15,919 nt of DNA, taken from Smithella sp. ME-1 (GTDB lineage Bacteria; Desulfobacterota; Syntrophia; Syntrophales; Smithellaceae). The stretch is from NCBI GenBank assembly GCA_000495415.1, contig AWGX01000572.1, positions 1 through 15,919 on the forward strand. Reading direction: 5' to 3'. The position numbers and the translations under genes were made by a program. Each line of letters starts with the position of its first letter. Position 1 is the first letter of the stretch. Shown in pieces: positions 8,324-15,776 of this stretch. Below the pieces are notes generated by a model. That model worked only from the letters and a program-made list of their open reading frames with translations. It ran no database searches and was not told where the DNA came from.

Positions 8324-9571
8324 TTGAGATCAAAAAATTCTAAATTACCATTCTTATTTATTAATAACTTGACTTCTCCGATTAGCTTTTTTATCATTTC
8401 ATTTTTTATTTATTTGCTATTTGCTATCATGGGAAATGTATCCATATTGGAACCATCCGGTTTGCATTATTTCAATTTTTTAGCAGATGCATTTCTCCAT
8501 GGCCAATTTCATTTTCGAGTAATACCACCCTCAATACACGATCTTATTCTCTTTGATAACAAGATTTACGCCTATTGGCCCCCTTTTCCAGCCATTCTAT
8601 TAATGCCCTTTGTTGCATTTTTTGGCGTAAATTTCTCAGATATTCTACTTACGATCTTTCTTGGAAGTATTAATGTTTCTTTGTTTTCAATATTAATTAC
8701 TGAATTAAACAAAAAAAATGTGATTTCTTTGGATCGCATTAAACGAGCAATGATTGTCATTTTTTTTGCTTTTGGTACAGTTTATGTCACCATGGTTCCA
8801 TTAGGAAGGGTGTGGTTCACTTCGTCAGTTGTCAGCATTTTTTGTATCCTCCTGGCTTATATTGCCACTGTGAAATATGACGGTTATTGGGCTTTTTTGC
8901 TGACAGGAATCGCAATATCAGCTGCATTTACGACCAGAATGCATTTGTTTTTAGTCGGAATATGGCCTGCCTGGTATTTATTATCCAGAAATTGGAATTT
9001 ACCCAAACAAAAACTCATGAAATTAATTTTCGTTGGTTTATTACCGCTTATAATCTCAGGACTTCTTATTTTTTATTACAACTACGCCAGATTCGGGAAT
9101 ATTTTTGATCTGGGTTATGCTTATCACAACATGGCTGAACTTTTTAGGGCAGATTATGTCATGTATGGTGGATTCAACATTCACTATATACCAATCAATA
9201 TTTACTATCAATATATAGCATATCCTTTTCTAACAAAGGATATGTCCAATTTCTTTATGGGGGGAAGCTTATTTTTATTAAGTCCTGTCTTTATTGCTTG
9301 TTTTTGGGCATTTAATGAAAAAGAAAGAAAAATATCAAATTTATTGCTTGTCGCAACAATCTTTTTAACAAATATTCCCATTTTATTATTAATGGGAACC
9401 GGGTGGGTTCAATTTGGACCCAGATACACACTCGATTTTATTATTCCACTATTAATCCTTACAGCGATTGGGATGAAGTATTGGAATAATCGAATTTTAT
9501 TTTTATTGACTCTGATATCCATCTTTCAATATACTGTTGGATTATTCTTATTAATGAAAGCGGTGGGTTAA
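8324..9571 (+). CDS. GT-C-like polytopic membrane protein, probable glycosyltransferase
   Basis: A 415-residue membrane protein. After a first helix (about 20-37) there is a long loop including LADAFLHGQFHF (53-64), then YWPPFPAILLMPFV (84-97), a pattern seen in GT39-like enzymes, where Y-x-P-x-x-P leads into a helix. Near the C-terminus, WVQFGPRYTLDF resembles the QxGxRY motif of the same group. About ten helices are predicted. Together with its neighbour (6827-8218) it probably adds sugars at the outer face from polyprenyl-phosphate donors. The start is uncertain: TTG at 8324 lacks a clear ribosome site, and the next in-frame ATG (residue 36) would remove the first helix, so TTG is preferred. 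The specific reaction is unknown. Confidence 0.66.
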   Translation: MRSKNSKLPFLFINNLTSPISFFIISFFIYLLFAIMGNVSILEPSGLHYFNFLADAFLHGQFHFRVIPPSIHDLILFDNKIYAYWPPFPAILLMPFVAFFGVNFSDILLTIFLGSINVSLFSILITELNKKNVISLDRIKRAMIVIFFAFGTVYVTMVPLGRVWFTSSVVSIFCILLAYIATVKYDGYWAFLLTGIAISAAFTTRMHLFLVGIWPAWYLLSRNWNLPKQKLMKLIFVGLLPLIISGLLIFYYNYARFGNIFDLGYAYHNMAELFRADYVMYGGFNIHYIPINIYYQYIAYPFLTKDMSNFFMGGSLFLLSPVFIACFWAFNEKERKISNLLLVATIFLTNIPILLLMGTGWVQFGPRYTLDFIIPLLILTAIGMKYWNNRILFLLTLISIFQYTVGLFLLMKAVG

Positions 9572-9694
9572 ATACAGGCATTTAACAAAGTTCTGTTCGA
9601 AAAATCTCTATATAATTAACCAGTAGACTGAATATACCAAGCCTCTTTACAACTATAAAATCCTTTTTCATATTTTCCACAAATTGAGTAATTT

Positions 9695-10426
9695 ATGAAG
9701 ATTTTTATTGTATTACCAGCTTACAATGCTGAAAAAACTTTAACACGCACATTGCATGAAATCCCAAAAGAATTTCATGAAAACATTATCCTGGTTGATG
9801 ACGCTTCTACCGATAATACAGTAGAAATTGCGAAATCCTTGGGGCTTCGGGTGATCCAGCATGCAGAAAATCGGGGATATGGAGGAAATCAAAAAACCTG
9901 CTATAAAAATGCTTTGGAAATGGGTGCTGATATTGTTGTCATGGTGCACCCAGACCATCAATATGACGCCAGTGTGATACCCCATTTAATCGCACCTATC
10001 ATTAATGGAGCAGCTGATGCAGCCTTTGGATCCAGGATGTTGGGTGGCAGACCCCTCGAGAACGGTATGCCAAAATATAAGTATTATGCCAATATCTTAT
10101 TAACTGCTTTTGCAAATATTATCTTCAAACGCTACTTAACCGAAATTCATTCAGGGTTTCGTGCCTATTCCAAAAAATATCTCGAAACGATTCGATTTGA
10201 AGAGAATAGTGAAGATTTTGTATTTGACACTGAAATTATCGCCCAGGGAATGGCGAACAATCTCTTTTTCCAGGAAGTGCCCATTGAAACACGTTACTTT
10301 CCCGAAGCCTCTTCTATCAATTTTCAAAGAAGTGTAATTTATGGAATTGGTGTATTGTGGGTACTTTTTAAGTATGAACTACATCATAAAGGAATCATCA
10401 AAGAAAAAAGGTTCCTCTCAAAATAA
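9695..10426 (+). CDS. Soluble DPM-like GT2 glycosyltransferase with HPD in place of DxD
   Basis: A 243-residue GT2 domain without the C-terminal membrane helices of the other GT2 in the window. It has LPAYNAEKTL (7-16), VDDASTDNT (34-42), NRGYGGNQK (59-67), and HSGFRAY (152-158). Where the classic DAD/DxD metal motif is expected it reads VHPDHQYD (84-91), so the first acidic residue is replaced by histidine while D87 and D91 remain. I recall such HPDxQYD variants as a recurring GT2 subgroup, so this need not mean inactivity. It could synthesise a polyprenyl-phosphate sugar or transfer a sugar to a lipid intermediate. It ends four bases from the convergent gene on the minus strand. Confidence 0.82.
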   Translation: MKIFIVLPAYNAEKTLTRTLHEIPKEFHENIILVDDASTDNTVEIAKSLGLRVIQHAENRGYGGNQKTCYKNALEMGADIVVMVHPDHQYDASVIPHLIAPIINGAADAAFGSRMLGGRPLENGMPKYKYYANILLTAFANIIFKRYLTEIHSGFRAYSKKYLETIRFEENSEDFVFDTEIIAQGMANNLFFQEVPIETRYFPEASSINFQRSVIYGIGVLWVLFKYELHHKGIIKEKRFLSK

Positions 10427-10430
10427 TTTT

Positions 10431-11678
10431 TTACGCCACCCAATACCACCAATAAAACATTACCAATAAAATGATCTGAGTGATTACACTCATTATAAAA
10501 TAGCTCAATTTTAAATACCTGTTTTTAAAAATTAATGCTTGACCAATGAAAATAGGAAAAATTGTAATTAAGTATCGAATTGTGCTGACAATAGCATTAT
10601 TGTCGTCTATTTTGCCCATAATCATGAGTAACATTGCCCAGCTAAATAGTGATACTGAAATTGGAATTGTTTTTCTAATTTTAAACAGCAAGTATGCTGC
10701 ACCAATTGGAAGAATAATGCTTAAAATTTTAACCAAAGTTGGTGTGATATCATTTTCAATCTGACGACCGAATAAAATAGCAATCGTTGATGTAATTCCT
10801 TCCCAGGGCCAACCAAAATGTTGATTCCAATGCTTTGATAAAGTAACCCATGGCCAATCTAATCTTAATCCAAAGTAAACGTACAAACTATACAAACCAT
10901 AGGCTAAAGGAGCATAAACACATGAAAAGGAATGGGTGAAAAAAGATTTAAAATCCCGCTGAGGTATATAATCTAACCACAATTCAACAAAAATTGGAAT
11001 GAGAAGCAATATCCCCTGGACCCTGGTTAATGAAGCGAGTGAGCTAACAATTCCTGCCAGCAACCATTTTTTCTGTTTAAGTAATCGAAAAGTGGCTACT
11101 GTGAAAAATAAAAATACCGATTCGGTGTACCCAGCAACAAAATAAAAAGAAGTAGGAATTATAGCTGAAAAAAACAATGTTTTTTTTGCTATATTTTCAT
11201 CAAGAAGGTCCGTTACATATAAATACATCAAAGTAAAAGCCAATATAAAAAATAAATTTGATATAAAAATCGCTGATAAAATTGTAGGTATTATTACATA
11301 GCCAAAGCATTTTATTAAAAAGGGATATAGCGGAGGCCAAACAGATAAAACCGGGTCAAAATCATATCCAAAATCAGCTATTTCTATATAATGACCGGTG
11401 TCCCAGCGATACCATGGAGCAAGAAACAATTTACTGAATTCACTCTTCTGTTCAAGATACAAAATATTATTTTGTGTTATTTCTGCATATGGAAAATCCG
11501 GTCTGGGTTGAATAATACCGATTAATAGGACAAGGCTGGTGAACAACCGTAGAACAATAAAAATTGTAATAGAAAGAAATAAAGCACGAAACCAAATTGA
11601 GGTCTTATAATAATTCGTCGTTTTTAGGGAACAATTTTTAACGATTTCCCTAATTTTTTCAGAATAATTTTTCAACAT
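10431..11678 (-). CDS. PIG-V/GT76-like mannosyltransferase
   Basis: A polytopic membrane protein of 415 residues from the start chosen here. It contains APWYRWDTGHYIEIADFGYDF (about 87-107), WPPLYPF (114-120), TSFYFVAGYTESVF (about 176-189) and LASLTRVQG (215-223), matching the order of motifs in PIG-V (GPI mannosyltransferase 2) and bacterial relatives: RWDxxHY in the first external loop carries the acidic catalytic residue. Such enzymes add mannose from a polyprenyl-phosphate donor outside the membrane. An ATG at 11745-11747 would add 23 residues, but that stretch is encoded by a heptamer-repeat sequence, and MLKNYSEKI at the chosen start aligns with MSRNIFSKI of the paralogue. The gene is a tandem paralogue of the one at 11881-12993. 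Confidence 0.8.
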   Translation of the reverse strand: MLKNYSEKIREIVKNCSLKTTNYYKTSIWFRALFLSITIFIVLRLFTSLVLLIGIIQPRPDFPYAEITQNNILYLEQKSEFSKLFLAPWYRWDTGHYIEIADFGYDFDPVLSVWPPLYPFLIKCFGYVIIPTILSAIFISNLFFILAFTLMYLYVTDLLDENIAKKTLFFSAIIPTSFYFVAGYTESVFLFFTVATFRLLKQKKWLLAGIVSSLASLTRVQGILLLIPIFVELWLDYIPQRDFKSFFTHSFSCVYAPLAYGLYSLYVYFGLRLDWPWVTLSKHWNQHFGWPWEGITSTIAILFGRQIENDITPTLVKILSIILPIGAAYLLFKIRKTIPISVSLFSWAMLLMIMGKIDDNNAIVSTIRYLITIFPIFIGQALIFKNRYLKLSYFIMSVITQIILLVMFYWWYWVA

Positions 11679-11691
11679 GATGTATTTTATG

Positions 11692-11705
11692 CCTGATACT
11701 TGATA
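11692..11705 (-). repeat. Heptamer tandem repeat upstream of the PIG-V-like start
   Basis: On the minus strand TATCAAG (11705-11699) is followed directly by TATCAGG (11698-11692), two 7-bp units with one mismatch, then CATAAAATA. Read as protein it yields the unusual KYQVSGIKY. It resembles short-period intergenic repeats and argues against translation starting upstream of 11678. Confidence 0.45.
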
Positions 11706-11775
11706 TTTAAGTTTTGATGTATTCATTAATTTTAAAACTAAAATCAAATGGTAACTTTGAAAATATTTTTATAAT

Positions 11776-11880
11776 TTAACCAACCCAAAGCCACCAATAA
11801 AACACAACTAATAACATAACCATTATTCCTACACTAAAAGTAGTATATATTAATTTTATTTTCTTCTTAATGATAAATGA
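11776..11880 (-). pseudogene. Detached C-terminal tail of the upstream PIG-V-like gene
   Basis: Reading on in the same frame past the TAA at 11881-11883 gives 34 further sense codons and a second TAA (11776-11778). The tail starts SFIIKKKIKL, has a hydrophobic helix and ends FYWWLWVG. The intact paralogue next door ends in the same way: QALIFKNRYLKL, helix, FYWWYWVA. The TAA stands exactly where the paralogue has a glutamine, so CAA to TAA is the simplest explanation. Without readthrough this piece is not translated. Confidence 0.72.
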
Positions 11881-12993
11881 TTAACCAATGTAAATTGGAA
11901 AAAGAATGATTAAATATCGAAGTGTACTAACGAGAGCATTATTTATATCAATTTTTCCCAATATTAAGAACAACATCACCCAACTATAGACGGAAATTGA
12001 AAAAGGTATCTTTTTTCTCAAATAGAATAAAAGATAGATTGTAAATAACGAAAATATAACATTTAAAAGGTAAACTGGTGGCGGGTTATCGTTAAAAATC
12101 ATTTTTAAGAAAAAAACATTTAAACTTCCAATAATTCCTTCCCAAGGTAAACCAAAATGCTGTCCCCAATTTGAAGTCAGGACGGTCCAAGGCCAATCAG
12201 TATTTAATCCAAAAAAAACATACAAGCTATAAAGTCCGTAAGCGAAAGGTGCGTATAAACAAGAAATTAAATTCGTCAGCAAATATTTAAGACTTCTATT
12301 TTTTAGATATTCCTGAAATATCTCAATAGCAATAGCTAATGCTAAAAAAACTCCTTGCACTCTAGTAAGAGATGCGAATGCACTGACCAATCCAGCCCAT
12401 AACCATTTTTTTCTTCTGAGAAGAAGAAAAACTGCCACCGATAAAGTCAAAAACAAGGATTCGGAATAAGCAGCAATGAAGAAAAATGAGGTTGGAAAAA
12501 TTATTAAGAAGAATAAGGTGTTTTTTGCTACTTGTTCATCAAATATTTCTTTTGTTAAAATAAAAGTCAAAAACAAGCCAACGATAAAGAATATATTTGA
12601 AACCAAAATTGCTGACACTAATGGAGGATGAAAAACAACGCTTAAACATCTTATGAGGAAAGGAAACAAAGGTGGCCAAATTGTATTAATAGGATCAAAA
12701 TCATAACCAAACTCTGCGATTACAAGATAATGAGCGGTATCCCAACGATACCAAGGGGCTAAAAAATAACGGGTAAAAACCCCTTGTTGATTTAACTTAT
12801 TGAAAATATCTGTCGTAATACCAGTAAATGGTGGATTTGGACTCGGATGAATAATTCCGATTAATAATATTAAACTGGAAAATATTCTCAAAATTAAAAA
12901 GGCCAGAATTGAATATTTCAATGCCCTGAAAAATAAAAATTGATTATAAAAATAATATTTATTTTTTATTTTTGAAAAAATATTTCTAGACAC
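11881..12993 (-). CDS. PIG-V/GT76-like mannosyltransferase paralogue, C-terminally truncated
   Basis: A 370-residue polytopic protein clearly homologous to its downstream neighbour along its whole length: APWYRWDTAHYLVIAEFGYDF (79-99), IWPPLFPF (105-112), LASLTRVQG-type FASLTRVQG in the middle, and LPWEGI later. The catalytic-loop acidic residue is intact. It ends RYLIILFPIYIG at a TAA where the paralogue continues for 36 residues including a last membrane helix, so this copy appears shortened by a nonsense mutation and may be inactive or have altered topology. Start GTG at 12991-12993; the N-terminus aligns well with the paralogue. It diverges from the DUF4956 operon across a 257-bp spacer. 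Confidence 0.78.
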   Translation of the reverse strand: MSRNIFSKIKNKYYFYNQFLFFRALKYSILAFLILRIFSSLILLIGIIHPSPNPPFTGITTDIFNKLNQQGVFTRYFLAPWYRWDTAHYLVIAEFGYDFDPINTIWPPLFPFLIRCLSVVFHPPLVSAILVSNIFFIVGLFLTFILTKEIFDEQVAKNTLFFLIIFPTSFFFIAAYSESLFLTLSVAVFLLLRRKKWLWAGLVSAFASLTRVQGVFLALAIAIEIFQEYLKNRSLKYLLTNLISCLYAPFAYGLYSLYVFFGLNTDWPWTVLTSNWGQHFGLPWEGIIGSLNVFFLKMIFNDNPPPVYLLNVIFSLFTIYLLFYLRKKIPFSISVYSWVMLFLILGKIDINNALVSTLRYLIILFPIYIG

Positions 12994-13250
12994 TTAATTT
13001 TCACTTTCAATTTTTTTTTAAGGTAAATTGACATTAAAAAAATCACGTCTCAATTAGTGGTGTAAAAAGGAAATGACAAAAATGGCATAGAGTGCCTATG
13101 AACATCATTGCATGATTGAATGATTAATTATATTTCACATTTAAATTCATTTGACGTAAGCAATTCTTTTGAAATATTAGTTTTTTATATTACAATCAAC
13201 TAGGTATGAATAATTTTTAGTTCATAATAATTAACTTAAAAGGGTGAAAA
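12994..13250. other. Divergent spacer
   Basis: This 257-bp stretch separates the minus-strand PIG-V pair from the plus-strand DUF4956 operon and should hold promoters for both. Short features are a small possible hairpin (GGCA/TGCC around 13084-13096) and the promoter candidate listed separately. AGGGTG (13241-13246) is the ribosome site of the next gene. No coding sequence is evident. Confidence 0.4.
13169..13196 (+). promoter_or_regulatory. Candidate sigma-70-type promoter of the DUF4956 operon
   Basis: TTGAAA (13169-13174) and TACAAT (13191-13196) are separated by 16 bp, each one mismatch from consensus. Transcription would start near 13203, giving a leader of about 48 nt before the ATG at 13251. 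The high AT content makes chance matches common. Confidence 0.4.
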
Positions 13251-13922
13251 ATGGATTTAACTACTCCTGCTCCTCTGTCAATAACATCATTAATAATCAA
13301 TTTAATCTTAGGTATTATATTATCTTTAGGCATTTCTTTCTATTATATTAAATATGGAAAATCACTTTCAAATCGCTCAAAATTTGCACCACTATTGCCA
13401 ATATTAACTTTAATTACTTTGCTGGTTATATCTATCGTTAAATCTTCTCTGGCACTATCCCTCGGTCTGGTAGGCGCGTTGTCAATTGTTCGCTTCCGAA
13501 CAGCTATCAAAGATCCGGAAGAACTCATATTTTTATTTTTTGCCATTGCAATCGGTCTGGGGCTTGGGGCAGACCAAAGAATTCCTACCATAATTGCCTT
13601 CTTAATCATCATGGCCTATTTGCTCGTACGGTTTTATTTTGACAAAAATGAAGTTACTCCTCAATCAATGTACCTGAATATTCAAATCAATCAAACCGAA
13701 TCTGATAATTCCATTTACTCAAATATTAACGCAATGCTTGTCAAACAGTTTCAGGAAATTGATTTGCGAAGATTGGACAATCATGATAATATGCTGCAAT
13801 TAACGTATTATATATCCATTAAAGATTCCGACGCTTTAGTAACTTTAATGGACACATTCCGAAGTGCATATCCTCAGGCTTCTGTCAGTTTGATTGAACA
13901 AAATAATATTTTAGGTGGATAA
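13251..13922 (+). CDS. DUF4956 family membrane protein
   Basis: A 223-residue protein with about four helices (roughly 12-34, 47-66, 93-106, 112-130) and a soluble C-terminal domain (131-223). The stretch SLGLVGALSIVRFRTAIKDP (70-89) is the signature of the DUF4956 family. Its molecular function is not established. Genes of this family are often next to VTC-domain and CotH genes, and that is the arrangement here: the VTC gene begins 15 bp later. AGGGTG lies four bases before the ATG, and a reasonable promoter lies upstream, so this is probably the first gene of an operon. A role in anchoring or organising the VTC enzyme at the membrane is inference. Confidence 0.88.
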   Translation: MDLTTPAPLSITSLIINLILGIILSLGISFYYIKYGKSLSNRSKFAPLLPILTLITLLVISIVKSSLALSLGLVGALSIVRFRTAIKDPEELIFLFFAIAIGLGLGADQRIPTIIAFLIIMAYLLVRFYFDKNEVTPQSMYLNIQINQTESDNSIYSNINAMLVKQFQEIDLRRLDNHDNMLQLTYYISIKDSDALVTLMDTFRSAYPQASVSLIEQNNILGG

Positions 13923-13937
13923 AATCCAGGACCATTT

Positions 13938-14621
13938 ATGTCTGTCAGAGATGACCTCCGATACGAAATAAAAATTCCTCTGGAGGGTTTCCCCGTTTTT
14001 GAGATAAGAAGATGGGTTAATCTCCACCCTTTTGGTTTCCGCGAAACATATCCAACCAGAAGAGTCAATAATTTATATGTAGACACGATTGATTTTTCCG
14101 ATTTTCAAGCCCACCTGGATGGGTATTTTGATCGAAAAAAAATTAGATTAAGATGGTATGGAATTAACACAGCGTTTTCCAACAGCAATTTTGAAATTAA
14201 ATCAAAATTCGGTAACCTGGGTAATAAAAATGTGTTTTTTATTACAAAAGCATTTAATTTTTCAACTGACACACACAAGGAAATCATTCAAAAAATTCTG
14301 GATCAGATTCCAGAAGATCTTGCCATATTGATTTCAAATTATCAACCAGTTGTCATCAATTATTATCAACGAGAGTACTTCGAATCTGTAAGGGAAGGAG
14401 TGCGGCTAACCATTGATTATGGTCATCATACATTTGACCAAAGATACTCAAAAAAGCCAAACATTTCTTTTTCCGAACCATTTCATAATTCACCCATCAT
14501 TGAAATTAAAGCACCAAAAGGAAAATATAAAGTGATCAGTGAGATTTTAGCTTTGCTCCCTGCGAATCCGAATCGGTTTTCAAAATATATGGATGGGATG
14601 CTATCCATTTTGAGTCGCTAA
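13938..14621 (+). CDS. VTC-domain (polyphosphate polymerase-like) protein
   Basis: A 227-residue single-domain protein of the triphosphate tunnel metalloenzyme fold. Visible tunnel-type charged pairs are YEIKI (9-13), RRVNNLYVDT (41-50), RKKIRLRWYG (66-75), EIKSK (86-90), a late EIKAPKGKY strand and the terminal RFSKYMDGM. YxKY-like start, LYFDT-like strand, KxRxRxY and the C-terminal SKY are hallmarks of the VTC domain, whose yeast member makes polyphosphate from ATP. Bacterial versions are less well understood. The key basic and acidic residues appear present, so it may be active. It lies 15 bp behind the DUF4956 gene and 2 bp before the phosphoesterase gene, implying one transcript. AGGA precedes the ATG. 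Confidence 0.87.
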   Translation: MSVRDDLRYEIKIPLEGFPVFEIRRWVNLHPFGFRETYPTRRVNNLYVDTIDFSDFQAHLDGYFDRKKIRLRWYGINTAFSNSNFEIKSKFGNLGNKNVFFITKAFNFSTDTHKEIIQKILDQIPEDLAILISNYQPVVINYYQREYFESVREGVRLTIDYGHHTFDQRYSKKPNISFSEPFHNSPIIEIKAPKGKYKVISEILALLPANPNRFSKYMDGMLSILSR

Positions 14622-14623
14622 CT

Positions 14624-15676
14624 ATGAAACGTATAGAGTATAAAGAATTGTTATTACTAATCCTGGTGGCAATATTGTTTTTTATCATTGGCAATATGTC
14701 TACTCAGTTAAATATGTATGCTTATTTAAAAAGGTTATTCTCGCTCCCATTAAATTCACAAGTTGTTGAAAAAAGCACTGACGTCAGTTTTTATAAAACC
14801 CAATATGAAACTAATGAAATATCATTGTTATCCATAAACAAAGATATGCTCCTGGAATCAGAGAAACCTCTTAAATTTCTTGTTGCTGGACACATATTTG
14901 GAGACCCATATGATGACAATCTCATCCAGCCTGCGATGACATTACAGAAAAACCTCCAAACATTTAATCAGATGGACCTTGACATGATTGTTTTATTAGG
15001 CGATATTATTAAAAATTCTACAGAAGAAAATTTTAATCATTTCACAAATATTTTTTTGGAGGTTATACAAATTCCGGTTTTTAATGCTGTTGGTAATCAT
15101 GATGTAGAAAAGCGTGATCTCTATACTAAAAAATTTGGTGAGACAAATTTTTCATTCATTTACAAAGATCATCTTTTTATTTTTTTAGACACAAATATTG
15201 AAACATTTACCCTTACAGACAATCAATTTAATTATATCGAGAATACCATTATCGAATCTCTAGACAGAAAGAGCCTGAAATCAATCCACATTTTTGTCCA
15301 TCATGTCATTTTTTACAAATCTCCTGCAATCGCTTTTCCTTCTAAATATCAACCCAATGTAAATTATTCTATGAAAAAAAATGTTGAAAAATTTATCATA
15401 AACATTTTAGATCCAATAAGTGATTTAGTCCCTGTCTTCATTTATGCCGGAGATGTTGGTGCAGGTGCTCAATGTGGAAATCTTTCTCCTTATTATGATA
15501 ATTTTAAAAATACCAATGTGATAACAATAGCTACTGGAATCGGAAATTGTGAAGAGGATTCCGTGTTAATTGTTCAGGAAATAAATGACGAAATTTATAT
15601 TGAGCCTTTTTCATTGGTTGGAAAAGAAATGTTACCAATTGAAACTTATAATACTGAATATTGGAAAAAGAAATAA
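14624..15676 (+). CDS. Membrane-anchored calcineurin-like metallophosphoesterase with altered metal motifs
   Basis: A 350-residue protein with one N-terminal helix (about 8-24) and an extracytoplasmic domain. The fold is marked by LLGDII (124-129), VGNHDVE (156-162) and FVHHVIF (224-230), as in calcineurin-like phosphoesterases that hydrolyse phosphoesters with a two-metal centre. Two motifs differ from the classic set: the opening DxH reads AGHIFGD (88-94), and the closing GHxH reads AGDVGAG (275-281), so several usual ligands are absent. It may have a shifted metal site or reduced activity. It starts two bases after the VTC stop with little ribosome site of its own, suggesting translational coupling. 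A role in trimming a phosphate-containing surface product is inference. Confidence 0.8.
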   Translation: MKRIEYKELLLLILVAILFFIIGNMSTQLNMYAYLKRLFSLPLNSQVVEKSTDVSFYKTQYETNEISLLSINKDMLLESEKPLKFLVAGHIFGDPYDDNLIQPAMTLQKNLQTFNQMDLDMIVLLGDIIKNSTEENFNHFTNIFLEVIQIPVFNAVGNHDVEKRDLYTKKFGETNFSFIYKDHLFIFLDTNIETFTLTDNQFNYIENTIIESLDRKSLKSIHIFVHHVIFYKSPAIAFPSKYQPNVNYSMKKNVEKFIINILDPISDLVPVFIYAGDVGAGAQCGNLSPYYDNFKNTNVITIATGIGNCEEDSVLIVQEINDEIYIEPFSLVGKEMLPIETYNTEYWKKK

Positions 15677-15776
15677 TTTTATCTTACCTATCCACTTATT
15701 TTTTAAATATTGGAATTCTTGAAAACTTTATTTGTAAAAAGATTTTTAATAATTTCAAAATTCAAATGGGGTAAAT

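Noticed and set aside
9611..9616. Perfect TATAAT upstream of the second GT2 gene
   Set aside because: No acceptable -35 hexamer lies 16-18 bp upstream, and such hexamers are common by chance in AT-rich sequence.
11881..11883. TAA read as glutamine (alternative genetic code)
   Set aside because: The other genes in the window use TAA as their normal terminator, so reassignment would lengthen them; a single nonsense mutation is simpler.
13028..13056. TTGACA at 13028 as a promoter of the DUF4956 operon
   Set aside because: The hexamer is perfect, but no -10-like sequence lies at 16-18 bp; the TTGAAA/TACAAT pair closer to the gene fits better.
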